Assembly: GCF_002234535.1 (NCBI RefSeq)
Contig: NZ_CP022521.1
Span: forward strand, 1,984,001-2,048,000
Origin: Actinoalloteichus hoggarensis
Lineage (GTDB): Bacteria; Actinomycetota; Actinomycetes; Mycobacteriales; Pseudonocardiaceae
DNA length: 64,000 nucleotides
Direction: 5' to 3'
In this document: piece after piece, positions 12,486-20,566 of the stretch
Position numbering within the stretch: position 1 is the stretch's first letter
Layout of the letters: each line of letters begins with the position of its first letter
Made by a program: the position numbers and the translations under genes
The notes under the pieces: generated by a model
What the model saw: the letters and a program-made list of their open reading frames with translations, nothing else
Database searches by the model: none
What the model was told of the DNA's origin: nothing

Positions 12486-12971
12486 TCAGAACCACCAGGC
12501 CCCGGCGATGCCGGGGACCACGGCCACCAGGGCGAAGCGTCCGAATCGGCCCACCAGTCCGGTGAGCACGAAGGTGCGCAGCGGGATGCCCGCCACGCCC
12601 GCGATCACCGAGACGGCGGCGAAGGGCGGCAGGCTGATGAAGGAGCTGCTGAGCAGCACCCCGGCGGTCCAGACAGGCCGCTCACGGCACACCTCGCGGA
12701 AGCGGGCCAGCCTGAGACTCCACCGGCTCGGCGTGTCCGCCGACCGGCGGAACAGCTTCGGCAGCGGCAGACTGCCGCGTCCCGCGTAGTAGTAGAGCAG
12801 CTTGCCGATGACCTGCCCGGCCGCGACGAACGCCGCGAGCTGCCACCAGGCGGTGTCCGGCCGCTGAAGCATCAGGGCGATGACGAACAGCTCGATGCTG
12901 ATGAGCGGGATGAGCGCGGCGAGCACCGAGACGCCGAACGCAGCGGACATGAGACCGATCCACAGCAGCAC
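12486..12971 (-). CDS. VTT/DedA-like membrane protein
   Basis: 161-residue polytopic membrane protein with about four hydrophobic segments. The pattern LQRPDTAWWQLAAFVAAGQVIGKLLYYYAGRG followed by SSSFISLPPFAAVSVIAGVAGIPLRTFVLTGLVGRFGRF matches the SNARE-associated/VTT (YqaA-like) superfamily. Members are linked to lipid scrambling or small-ion transport, but no substrate can be assigned. It lies head to tail after the acetyltransferase gene on the minus strand, 42 bp away, and could be co-transcribed. The start could alternatively be the internal MSAAFGV methionine 7 codons later. Confidence 0.75.
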   Translation of the reverse strand: MLLWIGLMSAAFGVSVLAALIPLISIELFVIALMLQRPDTAWWQLAAFVAAGQVIGKLLYYYAGRGSLPLPKLFRRSADTPSRWSLRLARFREVCRERPVWTAGVLLSSSFISLPPFAAVSVIAGVAGIPLRTFVLTGLVGRFGRFALVAVVPGIAGAWWF

Positions 12972-13013
12972 GGCGGCAGCCCCAGGGTCGACGAGACGGT
13001 GACCGGCGCGACC

Positions 13014-13610
13014 TTACTCGGCGGGCTGCCCCGATTCCGGATCTTCGTTCACCTCGGCGGCCTGAAAGTCCAGCGGACCGGTGAGCCGCAGCTCACGGAC
13101 GGTGCGATCGCCTGTGTCCAGGGTGCGGGACAGACCGTCGGGCGCCCACCCCGCGAGTTTGTAGAAGGCCAACGACGCGGCATCGGCGATCGGCACCCAC
13201 ACGATGCCGCGCCGGGCGCCCGCGGCCCGCAACTCCTCACCCGCCGCCAGCAGCAGCCTGCCCCCGTGTCCCCGGCGTCCCCACCTCGGCTCGACCAGCA
13301 GTGAGGCGATCAGACCGGTCTCGGCGACATCAGGGGCGGGTACACCGTCGGCGCCCGCCGTCTCCTCGGCCGGTGCCGCGCCGACCACGCAGAACCCCAC
13401 GGTCCAGTCACCCTCGGTCGCGATCAGTACCGCGGCCCGGTCGTCGTCGATGGCCTCGCGCCACGAGGCCTCGACCGCCGTGACGTCGAGTTCGTCGAGG
13501 ACGGCGGCGGGGAGTATCCGGGTGTACGCGGTTCGCCAGGTGTCGCACTGGATACGGGCGATCTCGGGGGCGTCAGCGGGGAGGGCCGGGCGGACGGCGG
13601 CGTGTGCCAT
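13014..13610 (-). CDS. GNAT family N-acetyltransferase
   Basis: 198 residues from the ATG at 13610 (MAHAAVRPALPADAPEIARI), a typical GNAT N-terminus. The acetyl-CoA-binding motif A is visible as SLLVEPRWGRRGHGGRLLLAAGEEL, near residues 120-145. It is followed by the usual AFYKLAGW segment. The longer open frame upstream adds Arg/Pro-rich residues and was rejected. The acceptor is unknown. It is transcribed away from the glycosylase gene, with the GGGCT repeat in the shared intergenic region. Confidence 0.83.
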   Translation of the reverse strand: MAHAAVRPALPADAPEIARIQCDTWRTAYTRILPAAVLDELDVTAVEASWREAIDDDRAAVLIATEGDWTVGFCVVGAAPAEETAGADGVPAPDVAETGLIASLLVEPRWGRRGHGGRLLLAAGEELRAAGARRGIVWVPIADAASLAFYKLAGWAPDGLSRTLDTGDRTVRELRLTGPLDFQAAEVNEDPESGQPAE

Positions 13611-14008
13611 GCCGGTCAACCTATCGTCCGCCCGCCGCACCGTCGGGCACCTGGTCCGACGCCCTCCCGCGACGTCCGGTCCGGGAGTCGGTACGAGCCG
13701 CCGGCCACGCCGTCGCGGACGTGGACCGCCGATGCGTTCCCGCCGTGGCGGTGTCACCTCCCGCGCGGGCGGCGGATGGCGCGGCGGACCCGGTGGTGGC
13801 GGGCGTCACAGGTTGTGCGGGCACAGGGAGAGTCCGGATACTCCGGGGCAGAGCCCGTCTCCCGGCCGGTCAGACCACGCGATCGACGATCATCGAGGCT
13901 GGGCTGGGCTGGGCTGGGCTGGGCTGGGCTGGGCTGGGCTGGGCTGGGCTGGGCCGTCCGCCTCGCCTGCCTCCGGTCGGTGTCGGTGGTGGCCGGCATC
14001 ATGCGGCC
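13611..14008. other. Divergent intergenic region containing the GGGCT repeat
   Basis: Separates the acetyltransferase (minus) and the glycosylase-family gene (plus) and must hold both promoters. The only clear structure is the pentanucleotide repeat at 13897-13954. A frame open from 13604 through the repeat into the downstream gene has no recognisable N-terminal protein. Confidence 0.5.
13897..13954 (+). repeat. (GGGCT)10 pentanucleotide tandem repeat
   Basis: Ten perfect GGGCT units at 13901-13950, flanked by partial units (GGCT before, GGGC after). It ends 54 bp before the GTG start of the winged-helix gene. Read in any frame it gives a repeating Leu-Gly-Trp-Ala-Gly peptide. The plus strand satisfies a four-tract G-quadruplex pattern with two-base loops. 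Such repeats are prone to slippage. Confidence 0.97.
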
Positions 14009-15226
14009 GTGCAGACCGTGACCGCTGACACCGCCCGTCGGACCGCGCTCGCCGCGCAGGGCTTCGCCGATCGTCGACCGACGGGGGAGCCGACTCGGCG
14101 CCACCTGAACCGGGTGCTGGACCGCGTCCGGCTACTCCAGCTCGACTCGGTCAACGTCGCCGTCCGGGCGCATTACATGCCCGTGTTCAGCAGGCTCGGT
14201 CCGTACTCGCGAGAGCTGCTGGACGAGGCCGCGTGGTCGCATCGCGCCGCCCGGCCACGGCTGCTGGTGGAGCAGTGGGCGCACGAGGCCAGCCTGCTGC
14301 CGCCCGAGGACTGGCCACTGCTGTGGTGGCGGATGCGGCGCTACGCCGAGCGCTACGGCGCGCAGCACGAAGCGGTGGAGGCGAGATCGCCCGGCCTGAC
14401 CGGCGAGGTCCTGGCCGCCGTCAAGGAGCTGGGCCCGATCAGCGCGGGCGAGCTGGAGCGTGCGATCGGCGCCGCCGGCCCCGCCGCCAGAGGCGGCTGG
14501 TGGAACCGGTCGGACACCAAGAACGTCTGTGAGTACCTGTTCGGCGTCGGAGAGCTGACCACCGGCACGCGCCGAGGCTTCGAACGGCGCTACGACCTGC
14601 CGGAACGGGTGCTGCCCGCCGCCGTCCTCGCGGCGGGGGAGCCCGACCCGGGCGTCGCCGCCCGAGAACTGATCATGCGTTCGGCGCAGGCGCTCGGCAT
14701 CGCCACCGAGCCCGACCTGCGCGACTACTACCGGCTGCCGCCCAAGGTCTCGCAGCGAGCGGTGGCCGAGGCCGTCGAGGCGGGAGCGCTGGAGGAGGTG
14801 GCGGTGCGCGGCTGGACCAGGCCCGCCTACCGGCATCCGGCGGCCCGCACGCCGCGAGCGGTGGAGGGGCGGGCGCTGCTCTGCCCGTTCGACCCGCTGA
14901 TCTGGCGTCGGGAGCGTGCCGAGCGGATCTTCGGCTTCCATTATCGGATCGAGATCTACGTCCCCGAGCCGAAGCGGGTCTTCGGCTACTACGTGTTCCC
15001 GTTCCTCCTGGACGGGAGGCTGGTCGCGCGCGTCGATCTCAAGGCCGACCGGCAGGCGGGCGTGCTGCGGGTGCCGGGCGCCTTCGCCGAGGTGGACGTC
15101 GCGGTGCCGGAGGTGGCGGCCGAGCTGGCGGCGTCGTTGCGAGAGATGGCCGGGTGGCTGGGGTTGGACGGGGTGCGGCTGGGGGAGCGCGGCGACCTCA
15201 TCGCGCCGCTGGCGCGGTGTCTGTGA
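14009..15226 (+). CDS. Winged-helix DNA glycosylase family protein (YcaQ/AlkX-like)
   Basis: 405 residues of the HTH_42/YcaQ family, whose members AlkZ and YcaQ (AlkX) unhook DNA interstrand crosslinks or remove alkylated purines. The catalytic motif region reads LLQLDSVNV, a Q44-x-D46 pattern as in the YcaQ branch rather than the QxQ of AlkZ. The conserved WAHEASLLP and C-terminal FDPLIWRRERAERIFGFHYRIEIYVPEPKRVFGYYVFPFL segments are present. Translation starts at GTG 14009 or GTG 14018; there is no strong ribosome site. The frame runs on upstream through the GGGCT repeat, which could affect expression. It stands alone; no biosynthetic cluster for a crosslinking agent is visible here. Confidence 0.85.
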   Translation: MQTVTADTARRTALAAQGFADRRPTGEPTRRHLNRVLDRVRLLQLDSVNVAVRAHYMPVFSRLGPYSRELLDEAAWSHRAARPRLLVEQWAHEASLLPPEDWPLLWWRMRRYAERYGAQHEAVEARSPGLTGEVLAAVKELGPISAGELERAIGAAGPAARGGWWNRSDTKNVCEYLFGVGELTTGTRRGFERRYDLPERVLPAAVLAAGEPDPGVAARELIMRSAQALGIATEPDLRDYYRLPPKVSQRAVAEAVEAGALEEVAVRGWTRPAYRHPAARTPRAVEGRALLCPFDPLIWRRERAERIFGFHYRIEIYVPEPKRVFGYYVFPFLLDGRLVARVDLKADRQAGVLRVPGAFAEVDVAVPEVAAELAASLREMAGWLGLDGVRLGERGDLIAPLARCL

Positions 15227-15593
15227 TCTTGTGACGGGGCCGCGTCGGAGTCCGCCGCCGGGGAGGTCGGGAGCTTCGCTCGTGGCCGCATGTCGAAAGG
15301 CGACGTCGGCCCGGGCGTGGTCTCCGGCGTGTCGGCCCGGCCGTCCGGCTGATCGTCGGCCGGGCCGTCGACGGCGTCTGCTCCCGATGGCCCCGGATCG
15401 CGGGTCCTTCATGCGTCGGGATCGCGCTCGAGCGGATCGACGGTTTCGTCTTCGACTCGCCGCCTCACATCGACCGGCTGTCGGCTCCGCGGCGCCGGGC
15501 AGGCGTGTCGACGGCGGTGGCGGCGGCCCGCCGTGGGGCCGGCGGCCGCCCGCCGAGCCTGCTCGGCGCCGGACGGAGGGCGTGGCGGCGGTG
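15227..15593. other. Convergent intergenic region, nothing recognised
   Basis: 367 bp between the glycosylase gene and the DUF4097 gene, which face each other. Several short GC-rich self-complementary stretches are present, but none forms a clean terminator that I could verify by eye. Confidence 0.4.
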
Positions 15594-16502
15594 TCAGGCC
15601 GTGGCGCGGGTGATCAGCGCGTTGCCCGCGCCGGTCCTGGCGCGGAGCCGCACCGCGGCCTCCTCCTCGGGCTGCTCGCCCGAGACCGGCAGCTCGCTGC
15701 GAGCGGTGCCGCCGGGCGCGGCCACGTCGAGTTCCGCGCGGACGCCCGGCCGGATGCCGACCCGGATCTCACCTGCGCCGCTGATCAGCTCGAGTCGTCC
15801 GGACACCGCCTCGGCGATGCTCACGGAGCCGCTGCCGGTGCGCACGGACAGGTTGCTCTGCGCCACGCCGATCCAGACGTCGCCGGTGCCGGTGTTCACC
15901 GTCGCCGGGCCGTCGATGGAGACGATCTCCAGGTCGCCGGTGCCCGCCCGCACGACGAGCCCGTCACGCAGCGCCCCCAGCCGGACCTGCCCGGTGCCGC
16001 CGTGGACGGAGGCGTGCCCGTCGGCCGTCTCGACGCGGATCGCCCCGGTGCCCGTCTGCACCTCGACGCGATCGGCGGTCCCGGTGACGGCGATGTCGCC
16101 GGACTCGCTTCTGGCCACGACGGAGGAGCCGTGCGGCGCGCGGATACGGGCGACCAGCGCAACCTGTCGCAGTCCGAGGTCCTTGGGGGTGCGCACCACG
16201 ATGCGACGCCCCACGGACTCGATCCTGGTCTCACGAACGGCGTTGCCGGGGACGTCGCGGACGCGCCCCTCGCTGATCTGCTCGCTCACCCAGCCGAGGA
16301 AGTCATGAAAGCCGTTGACCAGCGGCGACTGCTCGGTGGGATCGTGACGCACCTCGACCTCGACGCCGGGATCGTCGCTCAGGATGATCTCGATGCGGCC
16401 GGTGGCGACGAAGGCGTCGAGTTCGGCGGGGCCGTCGACGGTGAAGGACTGGGTGCGGATCGGCGTCGACGGCGTCGCCTCGTGCGCCTCGTTCTCGGTC
16501 AT
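15594..16502 (-). CDS. DUF4097 beta-strand repeat protein
   Basis: 302 residues, cytosolic by sequence (no signal peptide or membrane helix). The middle and C-terminal parts are built of short repeats with the pattern T-G-T/S-G-x-I/V (RSESGDIAVTG, QTGTGAIRVET, RAGTGDLEIVS, NTGTGDVWIGV, RTGSGSVSIAE), which predicts a right-handed beta-solenoid of the DUF4097 type. Function is unknown for the family. It follows the ribbon-helix-helix gene by 54 bp on the same strand, and this pairing recurs in actinomycetes, so the two are likely one operon. Confidence 0.82.
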   Translation of the reverse strand: MTENEAHEATPSTPIRTQSFTVDGPAELDAFVATGRIEIILSDDPGVEVEVRHDPTEQSPLVNGFHDFLGWVSEQISEGRVRDVPGNAVRETRIESVGRRIVVRTPKDLGLRQVALVARIRAPHGSSVVARSESGDIAVTGTADRVEVQTGTGAIRVETADGHASVHGGTGQVRLGALRDGLVVRAGTGDLEIVSIDGPATVNTGTGDVWIGVAQSNLSVRTGSGSVSIAEAVSGRLELISGAGEIRVGIRPGVRAELDVAAPGGTARSELPVSGEQPEEEAAVRLRARTGAGNALITRATA

Positions 16503-16556
16503 GACGTGGTGCCTTCCTGGTCTGGACGCGGGATGTGACGTGGCCGTGGAGACGGC

Positions 16557-17120
16557 TCAGCCCTGTACCCAGCCGCGAAGCCGGGTACGACTCTCCGGCT
16601 CGGGACGGGACTGCTGGGCGCCTGCGTCGGACCGGTCGCCGCTCTCGGCGCCGTCTCCTCCCGGCTTGCCGGGCTGACCAGGGTGGCCGTGCAGGGCGCC
16701 CTGCACGGCCTGGGCGACCCAGGAGTTCAGCGAGACTCCCTGAGTGGAGGCGGCCTTCTCCGCCTTGGACTTGAGCTCGTCGAAGAGCCGCAGCGTGATC
16801 CGGCTGATGTCACCGCCGTCCAGCGGCGGCGGCGGGGGAGGCGGCGGGGGCGTGCTCGCCGCGGGCGGCGGCTCCGGCGTGGCCCTGGTCACGACGACCT
16901 GCACGTCGCGGCCGGAGAGCCGGACGTCGACCACGTCGTCGTCCAGCGCGGCCGTCACCTCGGCCGCGAGGTCGGACAGGGCGTTCATCAGGGCTAGGCG
17001 AGCGGCGGGCTGGAGGGAGGCGGCCAGCAGGGCGGCCGTCCGGCGGGTCTGCTCGTCCGCGGTCGAGGTGGCGGCGGTCAGATCCTGACGTAGCTGCTCG
17101 ACATAGGGCGTGAGGTCCAT
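16557..17120 (-). CDS. Ribbon-helix-helix protein (HicB-like C-terminal domain)
   Basis: 187 residues. An N-terminal helical part (residues 1-75) is followed by a polyproline linker near residue 90. A ribbon-helix-helix DNA-binding unit lies at about 103-142 (ISRITLRLFDELKSKAEKAASTQGVSLNSWVAQAVQGAL), then a disordered Gly/Pro-rich tail. Such proteins are often annotated as HicB-family antitoxins, but no hicA-like toxin is adjacent; the partner is a DUF4097 protein. The start codon sits inside a palindrome with further TGACGTC repeats upstream, suggesting autoregulation. I infer a transcriptional regulator of its own operon rather than a toxin-antitoxin unit. Confidence 0.78.
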   Translation of the reverse strand: MDLTPYVEQLRQDLTAATSTADEQTRRTAALLAASLQPAARLALMNALSDLAAEVTAALDDDVVDVRLSGRDVQVVVTRATPEPPPAASTPPPPPPPPPLDGGDISRITLRLFDELKSKAEKAASTQGVSLNSWVAQAVQGALHGHPGQPGKPGGDGAESGDRSDAGAQQSRPEPESRTRLRGWVQG

Positions 17121-17174
17121 GACGTCATGGTGACACCATTGATGACGTCGCGCAAGGAGTGGTGACGTCGCGCA
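17119..17174 (-). promoter_or_regulatory. Clustered GACGTC palindromes at the start of the RHH gene
   Basis: Three GACGTC sites lie at 17121, 17144 and 17164. The first is the centre of the 10-bp palindrome ATGACGTCAT (17119-17128), which includes the start codon. The other two are part of a 12-bp direct repeat TGACGTCGCGCA (17143-17154 and 17163-17174), 20 bp apart, about two helical turns. Between them is another palindrome, ATGGTG-A-CACCAT (17127-17139). Spaced short palindromes are typical operators of ribbon-helix-helix repressors, so autoregulation is likely (inference). Confidence 0.55.
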
Positions 17175-18018
17175 GGGTTTCGAGTGCCGTCGGCGTGCGT
17201 TGCCGAGCGCGGTCGCCCCCGGCTCCCGTGGTCCCTCGCGCCCGACCTCGTCCGGGCCTGCGCCGGCTCGGGTCAGGAGTCCGCTCCCCAGTGTCCTCCG
17301 CCGGCCGGCCTGCTCGGGGGCCGCGCGGTCGGCCCGTGCTCACCGTCGTGCGCAGGCGGACCGGCCGGGGTCGCCGCGCACCTCGCCGAGCCCTGCCGTT
17401 CCCTGCGGCACCTTCCCCCAGGCCGGGTGAGCCGACGAGCGACCGAGGGCGGCTCCGCCACGACGCGCGCCGCCACCTCCGGCCCCCGGCCGTGGCGCAC
17501 GGGCGCTTCCACGGTGGGGGGACGCCGGACCGAGGCGAGCGCCGTTCCGCATCCGCGAGGGGTGGCCGCCGCGCGAGGCGGTCTCGCCGCCCTGCGCCTC
17601 ACCACCTCCGCTTCGCCTCGTCGTGGTCGACGTCGGCAGGCCTGGCGGCGCCGTGGAGTCCGTCGCTCTGGATGTGCGCCGGGGGCTGGAGGGGCCAGGG
17701 GGTCGCCTGCGGCGTTGGAGGGCCGCCTCGTGGTCGTGGTTGAGGGGGTGGTGGTTCGTCGGAGGTGTTCGGGGTCTGGGGACGGGGTTGGTGGGGAGTG
17801 GTGACGGTCTGTGGAGTTTCGGGCTGGTGGTGGTGGCTGGGTGGGGTGGTGGGTCACAGAGGGTGGGAGCGGTGGCGGGGGGTGGTTACCTTCGCTGGTG
17901 TTCGTCACGGTCTGGTCACGTGGTTGAAGGTTCCCGTTTCCCTGTGTGTGTGGTGCGGGTGCAGCCGATGTCCCCCCGCTCGGTTGTCTGGTGACTGTGG
18001 CCGTCTTCTTCCCCCGAG
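17175..18018. other. Long leader region upstream of the M23 peptidase gene
   Basis: About 850 bp without a supportable gene. From about 17650 to 17890 the plus strand is strikingly rich in G and T, with runs such as GGGTGGGGTGGTGGG. The last 130 bp are less GC-rich and hold an MtrA-like direct repeat. I looked for the c-di-AMP (ydaO) riboswitch common before actinobacterial wall hydrolases and did not find its conserved blocks. Confidence 0.5.
17904..17919 (+). promoter_or_regulatory. MtrA-like direct repeat GTCAC-N6-GTCAC
   Basis: Two GTCAC half-sites (17904-17908 and 17915-17919) are separated by exactly six bases, 11 bp apart. Another GTTAC lies at 17885-17889 and a GTCAC at 17853-17857. 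This matches the GTnAC-N6-GTnAC boxes described for the response regulator MtrA, which controls wall hydrolases in actinobacteria. It lies about 120 bp before the M23 peptidase start. Confidence 0.5.
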
Positions 18019-18039
18019 ATGGTTGAGGAGAGTTCGTCC

Positions 18040-18795
18040 ATGCTTCGTTTCACCGAGCTGTTCACCAACACCGACGCCAGGCCCGCTTCCCGGTCCGCCG
18101 GTGCCGTTGCCGGCACCACCGCTGAGGCTCCCCGTAGCGCCCGTTCCTCCCGTCGTGGTGTGGGTAAGGCTGTGGTGGCGTCGGTGTTGGCGGGTGCGTT
18201 CCTGGTGGGTGGTCAGCCGTTGCTGGCTGGTGCCGCCGAGGGTGACACGCCGGAGAACTTCGTGGAGGTCCAGGAGGGTGCCGGGTCGGTGTTGCCTGCG
18301 TTCTATGACAATCCCGCGCGTGGGTTGACGTCGTTGGTGAACGAGACCAAGGCGGAGGCCGATCGCCTCGCGGCGGAGGAGGCCGCGGCGGCGGAGGCGG
18401 CGGCGCGTCCGGACTTCGTGAAGCCGGCGGAGGGTACGTTCACCTCTGGGTTCGGTGGTCGTTGGGGTACGACGCATTATGGTGTCGATATCGCGAACGT
18501 GATCGGGACGCCGGTGGTCGCGGCGACCGAGGGCACGGTGATCAACGCGGGTCCGGCGACCGGGTTCGGTCAGTGGGTTCGGGTCCAGGCCCCTGACGGC
18601 ACGATCACCGTCTACGGGCATGTGGAGTCGTTCACCGCCGCGGTCGGACAGAAGGTCGCCGCGGGCGATCAGATCGCCACGATCGGTAATCGTGGTCAGT
18701 CCACCGGCCCGCATCTGCACTTCGAGGTCCAGGTCGGCGGCCAGAAGATCGATCCCCAGCCCTGGCTCGCCGAGCGCGGCATCACCCTCCAGTAA
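18040..18795 (+). CDS. Secreted M23 family metallopeptidase (LytM domain)
   Basis: 251-residue predicted wall endopeptidase. I choose ATG 18040 because TTGAGGAGAG lies 9-10 bases upstream; ATG 18019 is in frame but has no such site. A long positively charged N-region with a twin-Arg pair is followed by a hydrophobic core (VVASVLAGAFLVGG) and an AGAAEG cleavage region near residue 66. A short Ala/Glu coiled coil precedes the LytM domain. Zinc ligands are visible in HYGVD and HLHFE, with the YGH motif between. The protein should cleave peptidoglycan cross-bridges outside the membrane. The first 130 codons use many T-ending and TTG codons, unlike neighbouring genes. Confidence 0.92.
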   Translation: MLRFTELFTNTDARPASRSAGAVAGTTAEAPRSARSSRRGVGKAVVASVLAGAFLVGGQPLLAGAAEGDTPENFVEVQEGAGSVLPAFYDNPARGLTSLVNETKAEADRLAAEEAAAAEAAARPDFVKPAEGTFTSGFGGRWGTTHYGVDIANVIGTPVVAATEGTVINAGPATGFGQWVRVQAPDGTITVYGHVESFTAAVGQKVAAGDQIATIGNRGQSTGPHLHFEVQVGGQKIDPQPWLAERGITLQ

Positions 18796-18823
18796 GAACC
18801 GCCCGACACAGCCACACACCCCA

Positions 18824-18853
18824 CGCGCCCGCCAGGTTGCCCTGGCGGGCGCG
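18824..18853 (+). terminator. 13-bp hairpin terminator after the M23 gene
   Basis: Perfect arms CGCGCCCGCCAGG and CCTGGCGGGCGCG around a 4-base loop (TTGC), 28 bases after the TAA stop. No U-run follows, as is usual for actinobacterial hairpin terminators. Confidence 0.85.
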
Positions 18854-19176
18854 TCGGCGTCTCCGACACCCGAGCCCCACCCGACGACATCGAAGAAGAA
18901 CCGAAGCGATTCCGATCGGGGCGTTCCGGATGCTCATATCGGGTAAGACGTCGATCTCCGCCGCAGCTCGGCGCTGATCGCTCGTCAGCTTGGCGGCCGC
19001 CCCGCGGATACGAACATCACGACGGCTCGCCAGGCGTCAGGGCGACGCCGATGCCGCCGTCCCCGGCGTTGACCGTTACGCTTCGGCCCGCGTCGGGGGA
19101 ACGCAGGCCGACGCAGCACGAGGTCGCCTGCCGATGTCGGCGCGAGTGCACTGTGTCAAGAGGGAAGTGGGTGGAC
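18854..19176. other. Upstream region of thyX
   Basis: 323 bp. No gene recognised; an in-frame extension of thyX into this region is not conserved-looking. The thyX promoter is expected here but I could not place it. Confidence 0.4.
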
Positions 19177-19929
19177 GTGACCGAGCTGGTGTCGCCGAAG
19201 GTGCAACTGATCGCGAAGACCGAGTTCACGCCACCGGAGGACGTGCCGTGGACCACCGACGCCGACGGCGGTCAGGCGCTCGCCGAGTTCGCGGGTCGCG
19301 CCTGCTATCAGTCCTGGCGCAAGCCCAACCCCGCCACCGCCACCAATGAGGGCTACCTGCGGCACATCCTGGAGGTCGGCCATCTCTCCGTGCTCGAACA
19401 CGGAAGTGTCAGCTTCTACCTGACCGGCATCTCGCGGTCGCTGACCCATGAGCTGATCCGGCATCGACACTTCTCCTATTCGCAGCTCTCCCAGCGCTAC
19501 GTTCCCGAGCGCGACGCCGCGATGGTCGCGCCGGACGTGATCGCCGAGGACCCGGAGCTGCACGCCCGCTTCCTCGCCGCCGCCGAGGCGAGCGTCGCCG
19601 CGTACAACGACCTCCTGGAGGGCCTCCAGGAGAAGTTCGCCGACGTCCCCAACGCCACGCTGCGCCGGAAACAGGCCAGACAGGCCGCCCGCGCGGTGCT
19701 GCCGAACGCCACCGAGACGCGGATCGTGGTCACGGGCAACTACCGGGCCTGGCGGCACTTCATCGCGATGCGCGCCACCGAGAACGCCGACGTGGAGATT
19801 CGCGCCCTCGCGATCGAGTGTCTGCGGCAGTTGCGGAAGGCGGTCCCCAACGTCTTCGGCGACTTCGACATCGCCGAGCTGGCGGACGGCACGGAGGTCG
19901 CCTCCAGCCCGTATGTCACCGAGGGCTGA
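19177..19929 (+). CDS. thyX: FAD-dependent thymidylate synthase
   Basis: Makes dTMP from dUMP with methylene-tetrahydrofolate, FAD and NADPH. The 250-residue protein carries the diagnostic RHRx7S motif at R95-H96-R97 to S105 ([13 protein letters not shown]), and the C-terminal [21 protein letters not shown] helix. I start at GTG 19177 ([17 protein letters not shown]); GTG 19171, two codons earlier, is an equally possible start, since AGAGGGAAG lies at 19159-19167. As in mycobacteria it precedes dapA, rnj and ftsK. Here it stands 638 bp before dapA, so separate promoters are likely. Confidence 0.95.
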   Translation: MTELVSPKVQLIAKTEFTPPEDVPWTTDADGGQALAEFAGRACYQSWRKPNPATATNEGYLRHILEVGHLSVLEHGSVSFYLTGISRSLTHELIRHRHFSYSQLSQRYVPERDAAMVAPDVIAEDPELHARFLAAAEASVAAYNDLLEGLQEKFADVPNATLRRKQARQAARAVLPNATETRIVVTGNYRAWRHFIAMRATENADVEIRALAIECLRQLRKAVPNVFGDFDIAELADGTEVASSPYVTEG

Positions 19930-20566
19930 CCGACTCGACGCCGCGGGCGGGTCGGATCGTGTCGACCAGGCCGATCGATTCCGACCCGGCCGGTCGACGG
20001 CGGGTTCGGAGCCGGTCCATCGCGTGTCTCGGCAGGCGTGTCGGGGCGGCGGGACCGCATCCGCCGGCCTCGTCGCCGGCCGGCATCGCGGTTCGGCCCG
20101 TCTCGTCGCCGGGTCGACGTCGTGGGCTGGGGCGAGGCCGTGGGCGGGACGAGGCTGTGAGCAGGGCGACGCGACCACGCATCCCACCCGGCAGGGTGAC
20201 CATGTCGTTCTCGTCGGCCCGAGCGGAGGCCCCGTAGGTCGACCTTCCCGGCCTGGCACCCGGTAGGCCCCGGTCCCGCGACCGCGGCGGACGAGCCGGT
20301 CAGGCGCGCTCGGTCGGGGGATCACACCGGCAGACGGCGTCTCGGGCGGAGGAGATCCGGGAGAATCAGCGCACCCGAAGTACGGCCGTGACCCGATCGA
20401 AGCATGAGGCTTCACCCCGTTCGGGCGGTGCACCTCGCCGCCCGAATGCCCGTTTCGCCCTGTTGACCCGATCGGGCGGAACCACTCGGGCGGACCCGCG
20501 CCACCGCGCGCCGTGTCCGTCCGCCGTACCCGCTGGACTACGAAGAGAGACGGTAGCGTCACCATC
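19930..20566. other. 637-bp intergenic region between thyX and dapA
   Basis: No gene or RNA recognised. Open frames on both strands are Arg/Pro-rich low complexity. The sequence shows repeated short CGGGCGG/CCGCCCG segments around 20420-20500 that could form weak stems, but no defined terminator or promoter could be assigned. Confidence 0.4.

Noticed and set aside
16557-17120. HicAB toxin-antitoxin module
   Set aside because: The ribbon-helix-helix domain is HicB-like, but no HicA-sized double-stranded-RNA-binding toxin gene lies on either side.
17820-18039. c-di-AMP (ydaO) riboswitch before the M23 peptidase
   Set aside because: Often found before actinobacterial wall hydrolases, but the conserved GGGGGACCCA and GGGTGAATCC-type blocks are not present here.
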